Source: a virus
Virus record (IMG/VR): IMGVR_UViG_3300010054_000046
Span: 1-38,681 of that record
Direction: 5' to 3' (one strand)
Length of the DNA: 38,681 bases
Position numbers and translations under genes: made by a program
The notes under the pieces: generated by a model
What the model saw: only the letters and a program-made list of their open reading frames with translations
Database searches by the model: none
What the model was told of the DNA's origin: nothing
Shown here: positions 30,698-38,492 of the stretch, piece by piece
Position numbering within the stretch: position 1 is the first letter of the stretch
Layout of the letters: each line of letters begins with the position of its first letter

Positions 30698-30825
30698 TAA
30701 CAGTCGGTTACAGGTTCAGATAAATGTTTTTTACAGTCGGGGCAGATAAGTACCGTTACTTCGCAGGTACAATTGGCGCCAAGTACTTTTATTACCGGCT
30801 CGTTGGGGTGGGTGCAATCTTTCAT
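30697..30825 (-). CDS. 42-residue Cys-rich mini-protein
   Basis: Frame from ATG 30823-30825 (MKDCTHPNEPVIKVLG) with Cys pairs CTC and CPDC and a final Cys. Its start overlaps the GemA-like stop by 4 nt and its stop overlaps the next start (TAATG), which supports it strongly as a coupled gene. A single zinc-ribbon-like site is likely. Confidence 0.65.
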   Translation of the reverse strand: MKDCTHPNEPVIKVLGANCTCEVTVLICPDCKKHLSEPVTDC

Positions 30826-31259
30826 TTTGAATACTCCCATTTAATGATATTCTCCAGGGCAGTGATTACTTTGCTGAGCTCGGCCGGCTTCATCTTTTGG
30901 AGAGGTTTCTTTACCGGGCTTTTATCGCTCTTGAGCCATTCACTAAGGCGGTTAAGATCTACTACCTTTCCGTAGGTCTCGTCTGGCGTTTGCCAGTTAA
31001 GTTGGCGGCAAAGGCTAAGGATGTATTTATGCTTGCCGTTGTTCTTATTGAAGTATGCCCAATTATCAATTTTACCTTTTTGAGTTACTGGCGTGCCACC
31101 GGCTTGTTTAATAATGGCGTTTGCCTGGTCAAAGCTTAAATCGTTGGTGCTGGTTTTGGAGCTGTCACCGGTAGCCCATTGCACCCATTCTTCCTTTATA
31201 TCCTTGTTATAGGAGCAAAGCTTGTAGATATACTGCTTTTGATGTTTGTTTGCTTTCAT
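30822..31259 (-). CDS. GemA-like protein (DUF1018)
   Basis: 145 residues. The C-terminal half (LSLCRQLNWQT, then LNRLSEWLKS and LSKVITALENIIKW) matches the DUF1018/GemA (Mu gp16) family. In Mu, GemA affects host gene expression and DNA topology. The usual place between early replication genes and the middle regulator is kept. A structured leader precedes it. Confidence 0.75.
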   Translation of the reverse strand: MKANKHQKQYIYKLCSYNKDIKEEWVQWATGDSSKTSTNDLSFDQANAIIKQAGGTPVTQKGKIDNWAYFNKNNGKHKYILSLCRQLNWQTPDETYGKVVDLNRLSEWLKSDKSPVKKPLQKMKPAELSKVITALENIIKWEYSK

Positions 31260-31260
31260 T

Positions 31261-31336
31261 AGTCTGTAGGCTTATATAAGAGGTTTATAAGTCTGCCGGC
31301 TTATTTATGCTACCCGCATTGATGAGGGTAGCATAA
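31261..31336 (-). promoter_or_regulatory. Structured leader of the GemA-like gene
   Basis: Two 15-bp direct repeats, AGTCTGTAGGCTTAT (31261-31275) and AGTCTGCCGGCTTAT (31290-31304), lie 29 bp apart, differing at two bases. A perfect 11-bp hairpin TTATGCTACCC/GGGTAGCATAA (31305-31315 with 31326-31336) is next. No T run follows the hairpin. The group lies directly before the ATG at 31259, suggesting control of GemA expression (protein-binding sites or an RNA leader). Confidence 0.5.
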
Positions 31337-31348
31337 GGAGCCGCTTGG

Positions 31349-31498
31349 TTAGATCTTGGCCAGAACCCAGGTCTTTGAGTCCGTTCTCTGGTAGCGCGCG
31401 CCGTTTTTCGTTTTTTCAGCTTCCAGAGCTTTAGCCGCTTGCAGCGCCTTTTCGGCTTTTTCGCGCTGCCATTTGAAGGTCTCAAAGGGATTTTCCAT
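31349..31498 (-). CDS. 49-residue hypothetical protein
   Basis: Frame from ATG 31496-31498 (MENPFETFKWQREKAEKAL) with an Ala/Lys/Glu helix and a C-terminal KNGARYQRTDSKTWVLAKI. The good amphipathic pattern and position 2 nt after the previous gene make it the coding frame here rather than the Arg/Lys-rich alternative frame. Function unknown. Confidence 0.65.
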   Translation of the reverse strand: MENPFETFKWQREKAEKALQAAKALEAEKTKNGARYQRTDSKTWVLAKI

Positions 31499-31500
31499 AG

Positions 31501-31692
31501 TTACACTTCAAAGGTTGCTTTAACCGGTGCCGTGGCAATCTCACTCATTACCAGGTACTCGTTTAAAAATTTCTCCTCGGCACTGTTAAGCTCCTGGTTG
31601 GATATCCAGTTGCCGTCCATATTCTTGCGCACTACTTTGCCGTTTACGCTTAATACTTCGCCCGGAGTTACTTGGTTGATCTGTACACTCAT
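31501..31692 (-). CDS. Small hypothetical protein
   Basis: 63 residues starting MSVQINQVTPGEVLSVNGKVV, a small beta domain followed by a helix (LNSAEEKFLNEYLVM). Also covered by an overlapping frame from 31774 that I consider less likely. No family recognised. Confidence 0.55.
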   Translation of the reverse strand: MSVQINQVTPGEVLSVNGKVVRKNMDGNWISNQELNSAEEKFLNEYLVMSEIATAPVKATFEV

Positions 31693-31776
31693 TTTTGCGG
31701 GGGGTTTTTATGGTTTGATAATTTATACTTGCTGTTTGGTCATTAATCATTTGCTGAATTCTGGGGGGCAGCATAT

Positions 31777-32502
31777 TTATAGTTTAGTTTCAAAAAATGG
31801 AATTTCTGTACCTTCTGGAAACTTCACTGAGCTAATGGCAAGCGGTATACTTTCATCTTTGCCCTCTATACTTTTTGTGGTGGCTTCAATAAAGTGAACA
31901 CTTTCCACTGGCTTATAAGCCGCCCTAATAATGCGTACACCGTCAGAAAATTCTGGATCATCAAATTCCTCTGCAAGGTTTGAAAGCTCCACAACCCGGC
32001 TGCTTTTAAGGTTGCCTTTTGCATCCTTTTTCAGAAGCCTGTTTATAGTTTTAACCAGCAGTGCGGAATCCTCGTCTTTGGCCTTAGATTCAAGAAACTT
32101 GTTTACTTTGGCAATGCCGGATCCTACAGTATCATCCCAGCCGTCATTTACCCTTACTCCAAGAGTTATACTGTCGCCTTCCTCGGTAGTGAAGGTGTGC
32201 GACCTTTGTTCGTCTTTAATTCCGTAGGCTTTCTCCTTGAGCTCCATTAGATCTGTAACCCCTCTAAAGGTGCCCACCTTCGCAGTTTGTAATATTTCAG
32301 AAATCCACTTAAGGTGCTTAATCAATCCGGGAACAGTCTCATTAACCAATTCTTTGTAAGCTTTTCGGTCTTCCTGTATTGCGGCTTCGCGTCTTTTTAG
32401 CTCTGCCTTAAGTTCGGCAGCTGATAATTTACTGATGTCTACTGTCTGAGTCATTGGGTTTAAAATTTCGGGTTCGTTTACAATTATTTCCTGGGTTTTC
32501 AT
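31777..32502 (-). CDS. DUF3164 family protein
   Basis: 241 residues matching the Mu-type DUF3164 family. A helical N-terminus (AAIQEDRKAYKELVNETVPGL) precedes RSHTFTTEEGDSITLGV, NDGWDDTVGSGIAKV and a helical C-terminus. It occurs between transposition and gemA genes in Mu-like phages. Biochemical role unknown. Confidence 0.8.
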   Translation of the reverse strand: MKTQEIIVNEPEILNPMTQTVDISKLSAAELKAELKRREAAIQEDRKAYKELVNETVPGLIKHLKWISEILQTAKVGTFRGVTDLMELKEKAYGIKDEQRSHTFTTEEGDSITLGVRVNDGWDDTVGSGIAKVNKFLESKAKDEDSALLVKTINRLLKKDAKGNLKSSRVVELSNLAEEFDDPEFSDGVRIIRAAYKPVESVHFIEATTKSIEGKDESIPLAISSVKFPEGTEIPFFETKL

Positions 32503-32729
32503 TCAGTTTCGGTTTTGCCTGTTGGCCACGTTTTTACGATCGTAAGGCCGTGGCAGATGTAACATTCTTTTACTTTTTGCCAGAAGCCTCTGGGCGGTAC
32601 CATATTTGGTTCTGGCTTTCTAATTTCTACTTGCCCGCGGCAGTGAGGGCAAGTGTAGTGAGTCGTCTGGTGGCCTTTTTTCACCCAATGGCTTAATTGG
32701 TTTTTTGCAATTGCTTCAAGTCTATTCAT
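32499..32729 (-). CDS. Small zinc-binding protein
   Basis: 76 residues with CPHC near 27-30 and CYICH near 55-59, making one zinc-ribbon-like site. Overlaps the DUF3164 start by 4 nt. Probable nucleic-acid-binding accessory. Confidence 0.65.
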   Translation of the reverse strand: MNRLEAIAKNQLSHWVKKGHQTTHYTCPHCRGQVEIRKPEPNMVPPRGFWQKVKECYICHGLTIVKTWPTGKTETE

Positions 32730-32744
32730 ATCACAGGGGGTTGG

Positions 32745-33008
32745 TTAATACTTAATTTCTTCTTTCTTCCAGCCGGTATCTTTAATTACCCGGAGGATGT
32801 GGTTAACTTTTTGCTCCAGGTGTTCCGGGATCTTATACCCCACGATTACCTGGTATGGGGAATCATTTTCAATGGCCGCGACTTGGCGAAGGCAACCCGC
32901 TCGCTCCTGGTGCAGGCAAATAATTTGACCGGTAGTTAAACCACCGTTTGCCCTTGACCAGGCCGCAACCTCCTGGAGGTCTTCAATTCTTTGTTGTAAT
33001 TCTTCCAT
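32745..33008 (-). CDS. Small hypothetical early protein
   Basis: 87 residues, helical ends and a short central beta segment (PYQVIVGYKIP). No Cys pairs forming a motif. Lies between two other small early genes with short spacing. Confidence 0.6.
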   Translation of the reverse strand: MEELQQRIEDLQEVAAWSRANGGLTTGQIICLHQERAGCLRQVAAIENDSPYQVIVGYKIPEHLEQKVNHILRVIKDTGWKKEEIKY

Positions 33009-33011
33009 AGA

Positions 33012-33350
33012 TTAGTTGTATTGGGGGGTTATTGGTTGATGCTTTCGCGCGGCCTTAATCAATGGTTTACAGTAAAACTCCTGCACTTGTGCCACTGTCT
33101 CAGCGTGGTATTTTCGCATTGTCTCTTTATCCGCCTTTCCGTAAAAATCTACAGCACGACGGGCAAACTTTTCCTGAAGTTGGTTATACTGGATAAGCCA
33201 CCAGTTAAAAAGCTTTTTATTAGCCAGAAGCTTCTGGCAATCTACATCGTCGCAGCTCTGTAAGCTGCACCATTGGTGATAGTGGTTAATTACCATCTTC
33301 TCATAAATATTGCCGGTCATTTCCAGCAGGGTTGGGATATTTACTTTCAT
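33012..33350 (-). CDS. Hypothetical helical early protein
   Basis: 112 residues, strongly helical, rich in aromatic residues and Gln. Short spacing (3-5 nt) to both neighbours. No known motif. Confidence 0.6.
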   Translation of the reverse strand: MKVNIPTLLEMTGNIYEKMVINHYHQWCSLQSCDDVDCQKLLANKKLFNWWLIQYNQLQEKFARRAVDFYGKADKETMRKYHAETVAQVQEFYCKPLIKAARKHQPITPQYN

Positions 33351-33355
33351 ATTGA

Positions 33356-33979
33356 TTAAGGTTTGATTTTACCGTGATATTCGGCGGCACCTTCCGCCCA
33401 GATTACAAAAGGTTCGCCGCCTCCAAACCGGCTAAGGATAAAAGCCTGGTAGCCTTCTACGTTTATCTTTATATCGGCGTCGTACTTCACGAATTTTGCC
33501 GCCCGGCCTTCAGGCTGTTTACCTTCAGCGTGGGAAATGAAAATGAATAGCTTGTTTGGAAATTGGGCTTTTAGGTTCTTATACTCCAGTTTGGTAAGGC
33601 CGCTGTATTGGAAGGAGTCGATAATAATAATATCAGGGCTCTTCCTTTTCTCCAGGCGCTTTTTCAGATCGTCCATACCCTCACTTAGAATTATGAACTT
33701 TTTAGCCACCTGGTGCATACTATTTCGCTTTAGGGCAAGCTGGAAACTTTTGCGGGCACCTTCCTCCAGTGTGTTGTAAGCCACCCGCCCAAACTGGCAG
33801 AGGTATTTGGCTACCTGCATTGCAAAGGAGGTTTTACCGTTACCTGAGTTTCCCCATATAAGCCAAACCCCGGATCGCTCCGGGTCTCCAAAGCTGTGGT
33901 GCCATTCGCCTTCAAAAGGCATTTCAATAAATTTCATTTTATACATCTCGTCAACCGAGATAGCGCGTTTAAGGGGCAT
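33356..33979 (-). CDS. RecA-fold P-loop ATPase
   Basis: 207 residues. Walker A GNSGNGKTS at 43-51 and Walker B DIIIIDS at 116-122, followed by FIFISHAEG. The size and motifs fit a minimal RecA/DnaB-like ATPase. It directly follows the MuB-like gene, so a role in replication or target DNA handling is likely. Mu itself has no such gene at this place. Confidence 0.75.
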   Translation of the reverse strand: MPLKRAISVDEMYKMKFIEMPFEGEWHHSFGDPERSGVWLIWGNSGNGKTSFAMQVAKYLCQFGRVAYNTLEEGARKSFQLALKRNSMHQVAKKFIILSEGMDDLKKRLEKRKSPDIIIIDSFQYSGLTKLEYKNLKAQFPNKLFIFISHAEGKQPEGRAAKFVKYDADIKINVEGYQAFILSRFGGGEPFVIWAEGAAEYHGKIKP

Positions 33980-34001
33980 TTAAAGGGGGTTTGGGGGGTT
34001 A

Positions 34002-34916
34002 TTAATTCAACATTTCGCTACGAGGGATCCCTGTTTGCGAGTGGGGCGCCTCGTTCCAATCCTGAACCGCTTTTTTACGGTTCTTTAGGGCGTGAATTTT
34101 GCGCTTTACCCGGCGCATATCGCCCTCATTGTCTTTTATGATTTCGTTGATATCCTTACGGTCAGTGATTCCGTTTGCAGCGCATACCTGGGTAATGTCT
34201 GTAGATCCTACGCCTTTAAGCTCTATACACTTGCGGCCTATACGGCTGTAAATTTCTTTGTAACCTTTTTTGTTGAGGCGAAGACCTTTTTTAATTCGTT
34301 TCTCCAGGTGATCTGTAGCCACCAGCACAATTCCGCAATGATCCTCCAATTGGTTGTAAAGGGTGATAAAGAAGTAAAGCACCTGGTCTGTTAGTTTATC
34401 GGCCTCATCCATTATGATTAAGGGGCTTTCTTGAGCCTTGAGGCGTCTAACTACCTCCATCATCATTTCGGCCACTGTAAGGCCGCTGTAATCCCTCCCC
34501 ATTGCTGTAAGAAGTTCAGCAAGGAAATACTTGCGGTTCCAATATTCATTGCACTGGAGTAAGTGAGCGCGTTTGTGGGTATTGGCGTACTGGCGAATTG
34601 CCAGGCTTTTACCGCTTCCGGCTTCTCCAGTAACCGCAAATACATTGCTGTGTTGCTGGGCGTCTGTAAGTAACCTGGTAAGCGTTTTAAAGTCTCGGGT
34701 TTCTACTACCTCCCAACGGTTTGGGTTGTAGCCTATTTGGGCAGCTACATTTCTAAACATCTCGTCTTTGACCTTATCCCACTTGCGGTTTATAAGCTGG
34801 CTAATGGTGGCGGAGGAAACGCCGGTTAAAGTGTTGGCCGCCTGATTTTGGGAATCGTAACGCGCAACGTAGCGCTCAAGCTCTAAAACGATTTGTTCTT
34901 TGTTCTGGTTTGTCAT
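34002..34916 (-). CDS. MuB-like target-selection ATPase
   Basis: 304 residues. An N-terminal HTH (about 22-48, NQAANTLTGVSSATISQLIN) is followed by an AAA domain with Walker A GEAGSGKS at 97-104 and Walker B LIIMDEAD at 166-173. The HTH plus AAA layout and the position after the transposase are as in MuB. It would coat target DNA, stimulate the transposase and give target immunity. Confidence 0.88.
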   Translation of the reverse strand: MTNQNKEQIVLELERYVARYDSQNQAANTLTGVSSATISQLINRKWDKVKDEMFRNVAAQIGYNPNRWEVVETRDFKTLTRLLTDAQQHSNVFAVTGEAGSGKSLAIRQYANTHKRAHLLQCNEYWNRKYFLAELLTAMGRDYSGLTVAEMMMEVVRRLKAQESPLIIMDEADKLTDQVLYFFITLYNQLEDHCGIVLVATDHLEKRIKKGLRLNKKGYKEIYSRIGRKCIELKGVGSTDITQVCAANGITDRKDINEIIKDNEGDMRRVKRKIHALKNRKKAVQDWNEAPHSQTGIPRSEMLN

Positions 34917-34942
34917 AATTTTGGGTTTTTGATGTTAGGCCT

Positions 34943-34970
34943 CCGGTTCACGCTCTCACCTGAGAACCGG
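34943..34970 (-). repeat. Hairpin between transposase and MuB genes
   Basis: CCGGTTC (34943-34949) and GAACCGG (34964-34970) pair across 14 nt in a 66-bp gap, extended by G-rich flanks. No T tract follows on the - strand. Possibly tunes the ratio of transposase to MuB expression. Confidence 0.4.
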
Positions 34971-34982
34971 GGGCTGTTTGTT

Positions 34983-36995
34983 TTACATTAAATCGTATAT
35001 ATCCTCATCGTCCTCACCGGCCACAACATTACTTAGCTGCTTCTGGTACTGTCCGATTTCAATAGTTCTTACTTTGGTACCGTTCTTGGCTGCCTTCTGG
35101 CGGCGGCTGCTCTCAATACCTTTGATGTTTGGAGAGTTAAGGCCTCTTTGCTCGGCCGTGGCGCCATGGCGTTCCTGAATGGCCACCGTTTCATCCCGCA
35201 TATCCACACGCATCTGCTTATTGGCCGCAAGAATATCCTTAATGAACTTATCTTGGAACTCGTCCACCTCCTGGCGACCTCTGGAAACTTCCACTTTAGT
35301 TTCGGCCTCTCTCACGAAGCGCAGACCAAGGGCAGTTTTTTCATATAGGCAAATCCTGCTCATATCATCCGGGTCAAAGCGGATGTAAAATTTCTTATCG
35401 ATGTTCTTACGGTGGAATTCCATATCTACGCTGCGGTCATCATTGTAAACCACATAATCGTAGGCCACTTTTTTCTCCTGAAAGCTGATACCGGCAGCCG
35501 TATAAGTAGAAGGCTTATCGCGAAGGATCCAGAATAGGTCTACCATTTCGTACCATTCTAATTTTGGAGCCTCCGGGTTTTCGCTATTCAGGTACATATC
35601 AATACGGGGCTGCTTGGTTTTAGGGTGTGGGGCAGCATTCCACTCCTCGCGCCTTTTGGCATATATTTCTTTAATTTCTTCGAGGGTTGGAAGGTTTTGC
35701 ACGTTTGCCAGGATAAATTCCATATTGGCTTTGCTCTCCTCTTTTTTAGCGGTAATGTTTTGACCGGTAAAGAACCAATCCCGCTTAAGGTATTGCGCCT
35801 GAAACCTTCCAAAAGCGTTCTCTATGGTTTTTGATTTACCGTTGTAGGGCTGCGTCTTGATAGAAAGTCTTGCCATCTTTGTAAGGAATTGGCCGGCCTT
35901 TAATTTGTTGTGCCCTCCTTGGCCGTCAAATCCAATTTGATAAGGCCGGTGGCCTGAAGTTTGGGCGGCTAATTTGTAAGCATAATATTGCGCCTCGTAA
36001 TCCTCTGTTTTGCTGATGTGGTGGCCAAGTAAAACCTCTGAATGTGCGTCCATTACTTCATATACTTGGCAGGTCGCCATTTTTCCGTTTGCGTCGAGGT
36101 AGTAATAGTTAAGCTTGGTACCGTCTGAATACCAAAGGCTGTCACGCATTGAGGGAAGTTTAGTCTTAAGGGATAAATTAAATTTTTCCTTGGCTTTGGT
36201 TTCGCCGTAGCGGAAGCCCCACCAGTAGGACTTAACCTCAGGCTGATGAAGGAAAATAAAAATTGTGCGGTCATCCTTCAGTTGCTTCCAGCCTTCCCGC
36301 TTTGCCTTAAAATTATATTCCCTCCACAGCTGATCAATGTTAGCCACTTTATCAACCGGATCGGAATAGCGGGCAATAAGCCACTCCTTAGCATCGTCAT
36401 TAATTTTTTCGGAATTGGTGTTACAAAAGCCGGAGTGGATCAATACCTGGTAACCCTCTTTTTTGTAATCGTAAAATTTCTCTTTAAGGCGGCGGGCGTT
36501 TTTAGGCAGCTTGTGCGGCCATTCGTGCAGGGGTAGATCTGCTATAATTTCTGCAAGCTTTTGCCAAACCTTCGTTTTGGTAGTTCCGAGGGCTTTTCGC
36601 TTAGCCAGCTTATTATTAATAATTTCATCTATAGCATTTAAAATGGCCGCATTTGCTGCGTATTCTTTTTTACGATCCTCTGGAAGAGCGGAGCCGTCGG
36701 GAATAGTATACCTGTTATAAAATTCAATGGCCTCAACATCTTGCTTTAGGTAGTCTTTGAAATGGATGTGCTTTGTGGCCTTATAAGGGTCACCAACTTT
36801 CTTAACAATTTGCTTTTTAAATCGGTCTGGTATACTATCATACTCCACGAGGGCGGGCGTATTTCTACAACCCCGGCGGATCACATTAAGCGCATTGCGG
36901 AAGGAAAGAAGCTTGTAATTTGACTGAGATATAATATCCTCGTCAATTAGCCAGCCCGCGTGTACGCATAAGGTGTTATTATAAAATTCAGTCAT
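34983..36995 (-). CDS. MuA-like DDE transposase
   Basis: 670 residues. The catalytic triad fits Asp291 (SDGTKLN), Asp357 (IGFDGQGG) and Glu392 (KTIENAFG), a D-D-35-E spacing. N-terminal helical domains (about 1-270) should bind the phage end repeats. The basic C-terminal domain (after about 520) would contact MuB. It joins phage ends to target DNA for integration and replication. A single protein with no frameshift. It follows the Ner-like gene by 1 nt. Confidence 0.92.
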   Translation of the reverse strand: MTEFYNNTLCVHAGWLIDEDIISQSNYKLLSFRNALNVIRRGCRNTPALVEYDSIPDRFKKQIVKKVGDPYKATKHIHFKDYLKQDVEAIEFYNRYTIPDGSALPEDRKKEYAANAAILNAIDEIINNKLAKRKALGTTKTKVWQKLAEIIADLPLHEWPHKLPKNARRLKEKFYDYKKEGYQVLIHSGFCNTNSEKINDDAKEWLIARYSDPVDKVANIDQLWREYNFKAKREGWKQLKDDRTIFIFLHQPEVKSYWWGFRYGETKAKEKFNLSLKTKLPSMRDSLWYSDGTKLNYYYLDANGKMATCQVYEVMDAHSEVLLGHHISKTEDYEAQYYAYKLAAQTSGHRPYQIGFDGQGGHNKLKAGQFLTKMARLSIKTQPYNGKSKTIENAFGRFQAQYLKRDWFFTGQNITAKKEESKANMEFILANVQNLPTLEEIKEIYAKRREEWNAAPHPKTKQPRIDMYLNSENPEAPKLEWYEMVDLFWILRDKPSTYTAAGISFQEKKVAYDYVVYNDDRSVDMEFHRKNIDKKFYIRFDPDDMSRICLYEKTALGLRFVREAETKVEVSRGRQEVDEFQDKFIKDILAANKQMRVDMRDETVAIQERHGATAEQRGLNSPNIKGIESSRRQKAAKNGTKVRTIEIGQYQKQLSNVVAGEDDEDIYDLM

Positions 36996-36996
36996 A

Positions 36997-37206
36997 TTAC
37001 TTTTTATCTTTAGAAGATTGGGGGCTTAGTAATTCGATTAGGGCAAGTAGATCTGCAAGGACTTTTCGGGAAAGCTTGGATTTTACGTCTCGCTCTCCAT
37101 TGATGATAAGCTTGACATATTTCTGGCTGCATAAGTGCTTAGCTGCCAACTTCGCCGCTTGGCCACGGAGAAGGATTTTTTCAGATTCGTTAAAAGAGGC
37201 TTTCAT
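36997..37206 (-). CDS. Ner/Cro-like small DNA-binding protein
   Basis: 69 residues, basic, with a helix-turn-helix-like KLAAKHLCSQKYVKLIINGE segment. First gene of the leftward early operon, directly divergent from the repressor, like Mu ner. It likely represses repressor transcription and tunes early transcription. Confidence 0.7.
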   Translation of the reverse strand: MKASFNESEKILLRGQAAKLAAKHLCSQKYVKLIINGERDVKSKLSRKVLADLLALIELLSPQSSKDKK

Positions 37207-37215
37207 TTTTTTGTC

Positions 37216-37223
37216 TACATTTG
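37216..37223 (+). promoter_or_regulatory. Candidate -7 box for the repressor gene
   Basis: TACATTTG is a perfect TAnnTTTG box facing the repressor. No clear TTG lies 19-21 bp upstream, so the promoter is weak or needs activation. It lies within the operator repeat, so both Ner-like and repressor proteins could act here. The leader to the ATG would be about 70 nt. Confidence 0.5.
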
Positions 37224-37243
37224 TTCTTACCAGTGGAACAAAT
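37219..37243. promoter_or_regulatory. Operator candidate: 8-bp inverted repeat
   Basis: ATTTGTTC (37219-37226) and GAACAAAT (37236-37243) form a perfect inverted repeat with a 9-bp spacer. One arm overlaps the repressor's -7 box and the other the early promoter's -7 box, the expected geometry for a lysis-lysogeny switch. A half-site occurs at the RNA promoter near 2170 (TATATTTGTTC). Confidence 0.7.
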
Positions 37244-37269
37244 ATATACTAAAACGGTATAAAGCTCAA
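37239..37269 (-). promoter_or_regulatory. Early promoter (Ner-transposase operon)
   Basis: On the - strand TTG (37267-37269) and TATATTTG (37239-37246) are separated by 20 bp. It places the transcript start about 25 nt before the Ner-like ATG. The operator arm covers the -7 box, so the repressor should block it. Confidence 0.8.
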
Positions 37270-37299
37270 AATAATAATATACTTTTTTTGGATAATTTT

Positions 37300-37998
37300 A
37301 TGAATACATTTGATAAGATCAGGGAAGCCCGCGAATTACTTGGGCTTAACCAAACACAGTTCGCCGAAAAGGTGGGTGTTACTCAAAAGGATGTATCCAA
37401 TTTGGAGGCCGGAAACAAAAAATTTATCCCGAATAAGTATATAGATTTTCTGCTAAACAGCCATTTTGACCTCAATTCGGTATTTGATCCAACTTCAGAC
37501 TTAAAAAAGATGACCGTTACTAAGGTAGACGAGCCAACGAAAGTATATAAATTAAGAACGGATAATAATGTTTCTACTCAACTGATTCCCTTGTATAGCC
37601 TGGAGGCAACCGCAGGTTTAGTAGAATTATTTCAACACACTGGAGACTCCAAGCCCATAGATCACATTAGTATACCAAATTTGCCTAAATGCGATGGCGC
37701 GGTTTTTACCGTGGGAGATAGTATGTATCCGCTCCTGAAAAGTGGAGATATCGTTATGTATAAAGAACTTCAGGATATAAGGGAAGGTATCTTTTACGGG
37801 GAGATGTATTTAATAAGCCTGGACGTTGACGGGGAGGAATACGTTTCTGTCAAGTGGATCCACAAAAGCGAAAAAGGCGAAGATTATATAAAGCTGGTAA
37901 GCGAAAACCGGCACCACCAGCCAAAAGATGTACACCTGGATAAGGTAAGAGCTATGGCAATTGTCAAGGCCAGCATCCGTATAAATGCGATGCGGTAG
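37300..37998 (+). CDS. CI/LexA-type self-cleaving phage repressor
   Basis: 232 residues from ATG 37300, close behind an A/T-rich leader. N-terminal HTH (about 15-40, LNQTQFAEKVGVTQKDVSNLE) and C-terminal S24 peptidase-like domain. Cleavage site Ala105-Gly106 (ATAGLV), nucleophile Ser141 (GDSMYP) and Lys185 (SVKWIH) fit LexA spacing, so RecA-stimulated self-cleavage and SOS induction are likely. This differs from Mu's c repressor, which is not LexA-like. A longer frame upstream would begin inside the Ner-like gene and is rejected. Confidence 0.88.
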   Translation: MNTFDKIREARELLGLNQTQFAEKVGVTQKDVSNLEAGNKKFIPNKYIDFLLNSHFDLNSVFDPTSDLKKMTVTKVDEPTKVYKLRTDNNVSTQLIPLYSLEATAGLVELFQHTGDSKPIDHISIPNLPKCDGAVFTVGDSMYPLLKSGDIVMYKELQDIREGIFYGEMYLISLDVDGEEYVSVKWIHKSEKGEDYIKLVSENRHHQPKDVHLDKVRAMAIVKASIRINAMR

Positions 37999-38176
37999 GT
38001 ACATTCTCCACACACAAATTTTACATTAATTCTGTAAGCGCTTAATAATAAGCGTTTTATTTTTTTTCTTCTTGTAAAAAATGGGGAATAACCCCCACTT
38101 TAAACCCTATTTTATATCCTTTTCGCCTGTTTTTAGTCTACTTGTATAGGGGAAAACCCCCATTTTTTGTTGATTT

Positions 38177-38209
38177 TGTAACCCCAATTGTAACCCCAAT
38201 TGTAACCGC
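38177..38209 (+). repeat. Tandem 13-bp repeat
   Basis: TGTAACCCCAAT occurs twice, then a diverged third copy TGTAACCGCAT, with 13-bp period. The phased array could be a protein-binding site in the right-end noncoding DNA. Confidence 0.6.
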
Positions 38210-38245
38210 ATTTGTTAAAATGCCCCATTGAGGCCAATAAAATAA

Positions 38246-38260
38246 AGCCCTCCCAGAGGG
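38246..38260 (-). terminator. Weak leftward terminator candidate
   Basis: CCCTC/GAGGG stem with a 3-nt loop, followed on the - strand by CTTTATTTTATT. A leftward transcript here has no known source. The adjacent palindrome ACTGATCAGT may be part of the same element. Confidence 0.35.
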
Positions 38261-38462
38261 GTACTGATCAGTAGGGTAATTTAGGAGTGGAGCGCGCCGC
38301 AGGAATCGCTTAAAATCCCTTATTTTAGCGGCTGTATGGAAGTTTTCGACAAAAAATGAATACTGCCTTTACCAATAATGGAAGTTGCTGTAAATGCCCG
38401 CCTGTTTAAATGGTACTCAAATGGTAGTTAAATAGCAGAAATGCACATTTCGTACAAAAAAT

Positions 38463-38492
38463 AAAAAAGCGCCTAATCTTATGAGAAGGCGC
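38463..38492 (-). terminator. Leftward terminator at the right phage end
   Basis: GCGCCT (38469-38474) and AGGCGC (38487-38492) pair, and the - strand continues TTTTTTATTTTT. It would stop transcripts entering from the right flank. Mirrors the inward-facing terminator at the left end. Confidence 0.6.

Noticed and set aside
31285-31485. 66-residue Arg/Lys-rich frame on the - strand
   Set aside because: Composition is typical of an out-of-frame reading; the frame 31349-31498 (MENPFETFKW) has better protein character and spacing.
31586-31774. 62-residue frame starting 2 nt after the DUF3164 stop
   Set aside because: Most of it overlaps the better-looking 31501-31692 gene and its second half looks like an out-of-frame reading; kept only as a possibility for a short leader peptide.
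37135-37299. Upstream extension of the repressor frame
   Set aside because: It would run through the operator and the Ner-like gene; ATG 37300 starts a complete HTH domain.
38085-38229. Open frame through the right-end repeats (ending KMPH)
   Set aside because: No plausible start and repeat-derived composition (VTPIVTPI); not treated as a gene.
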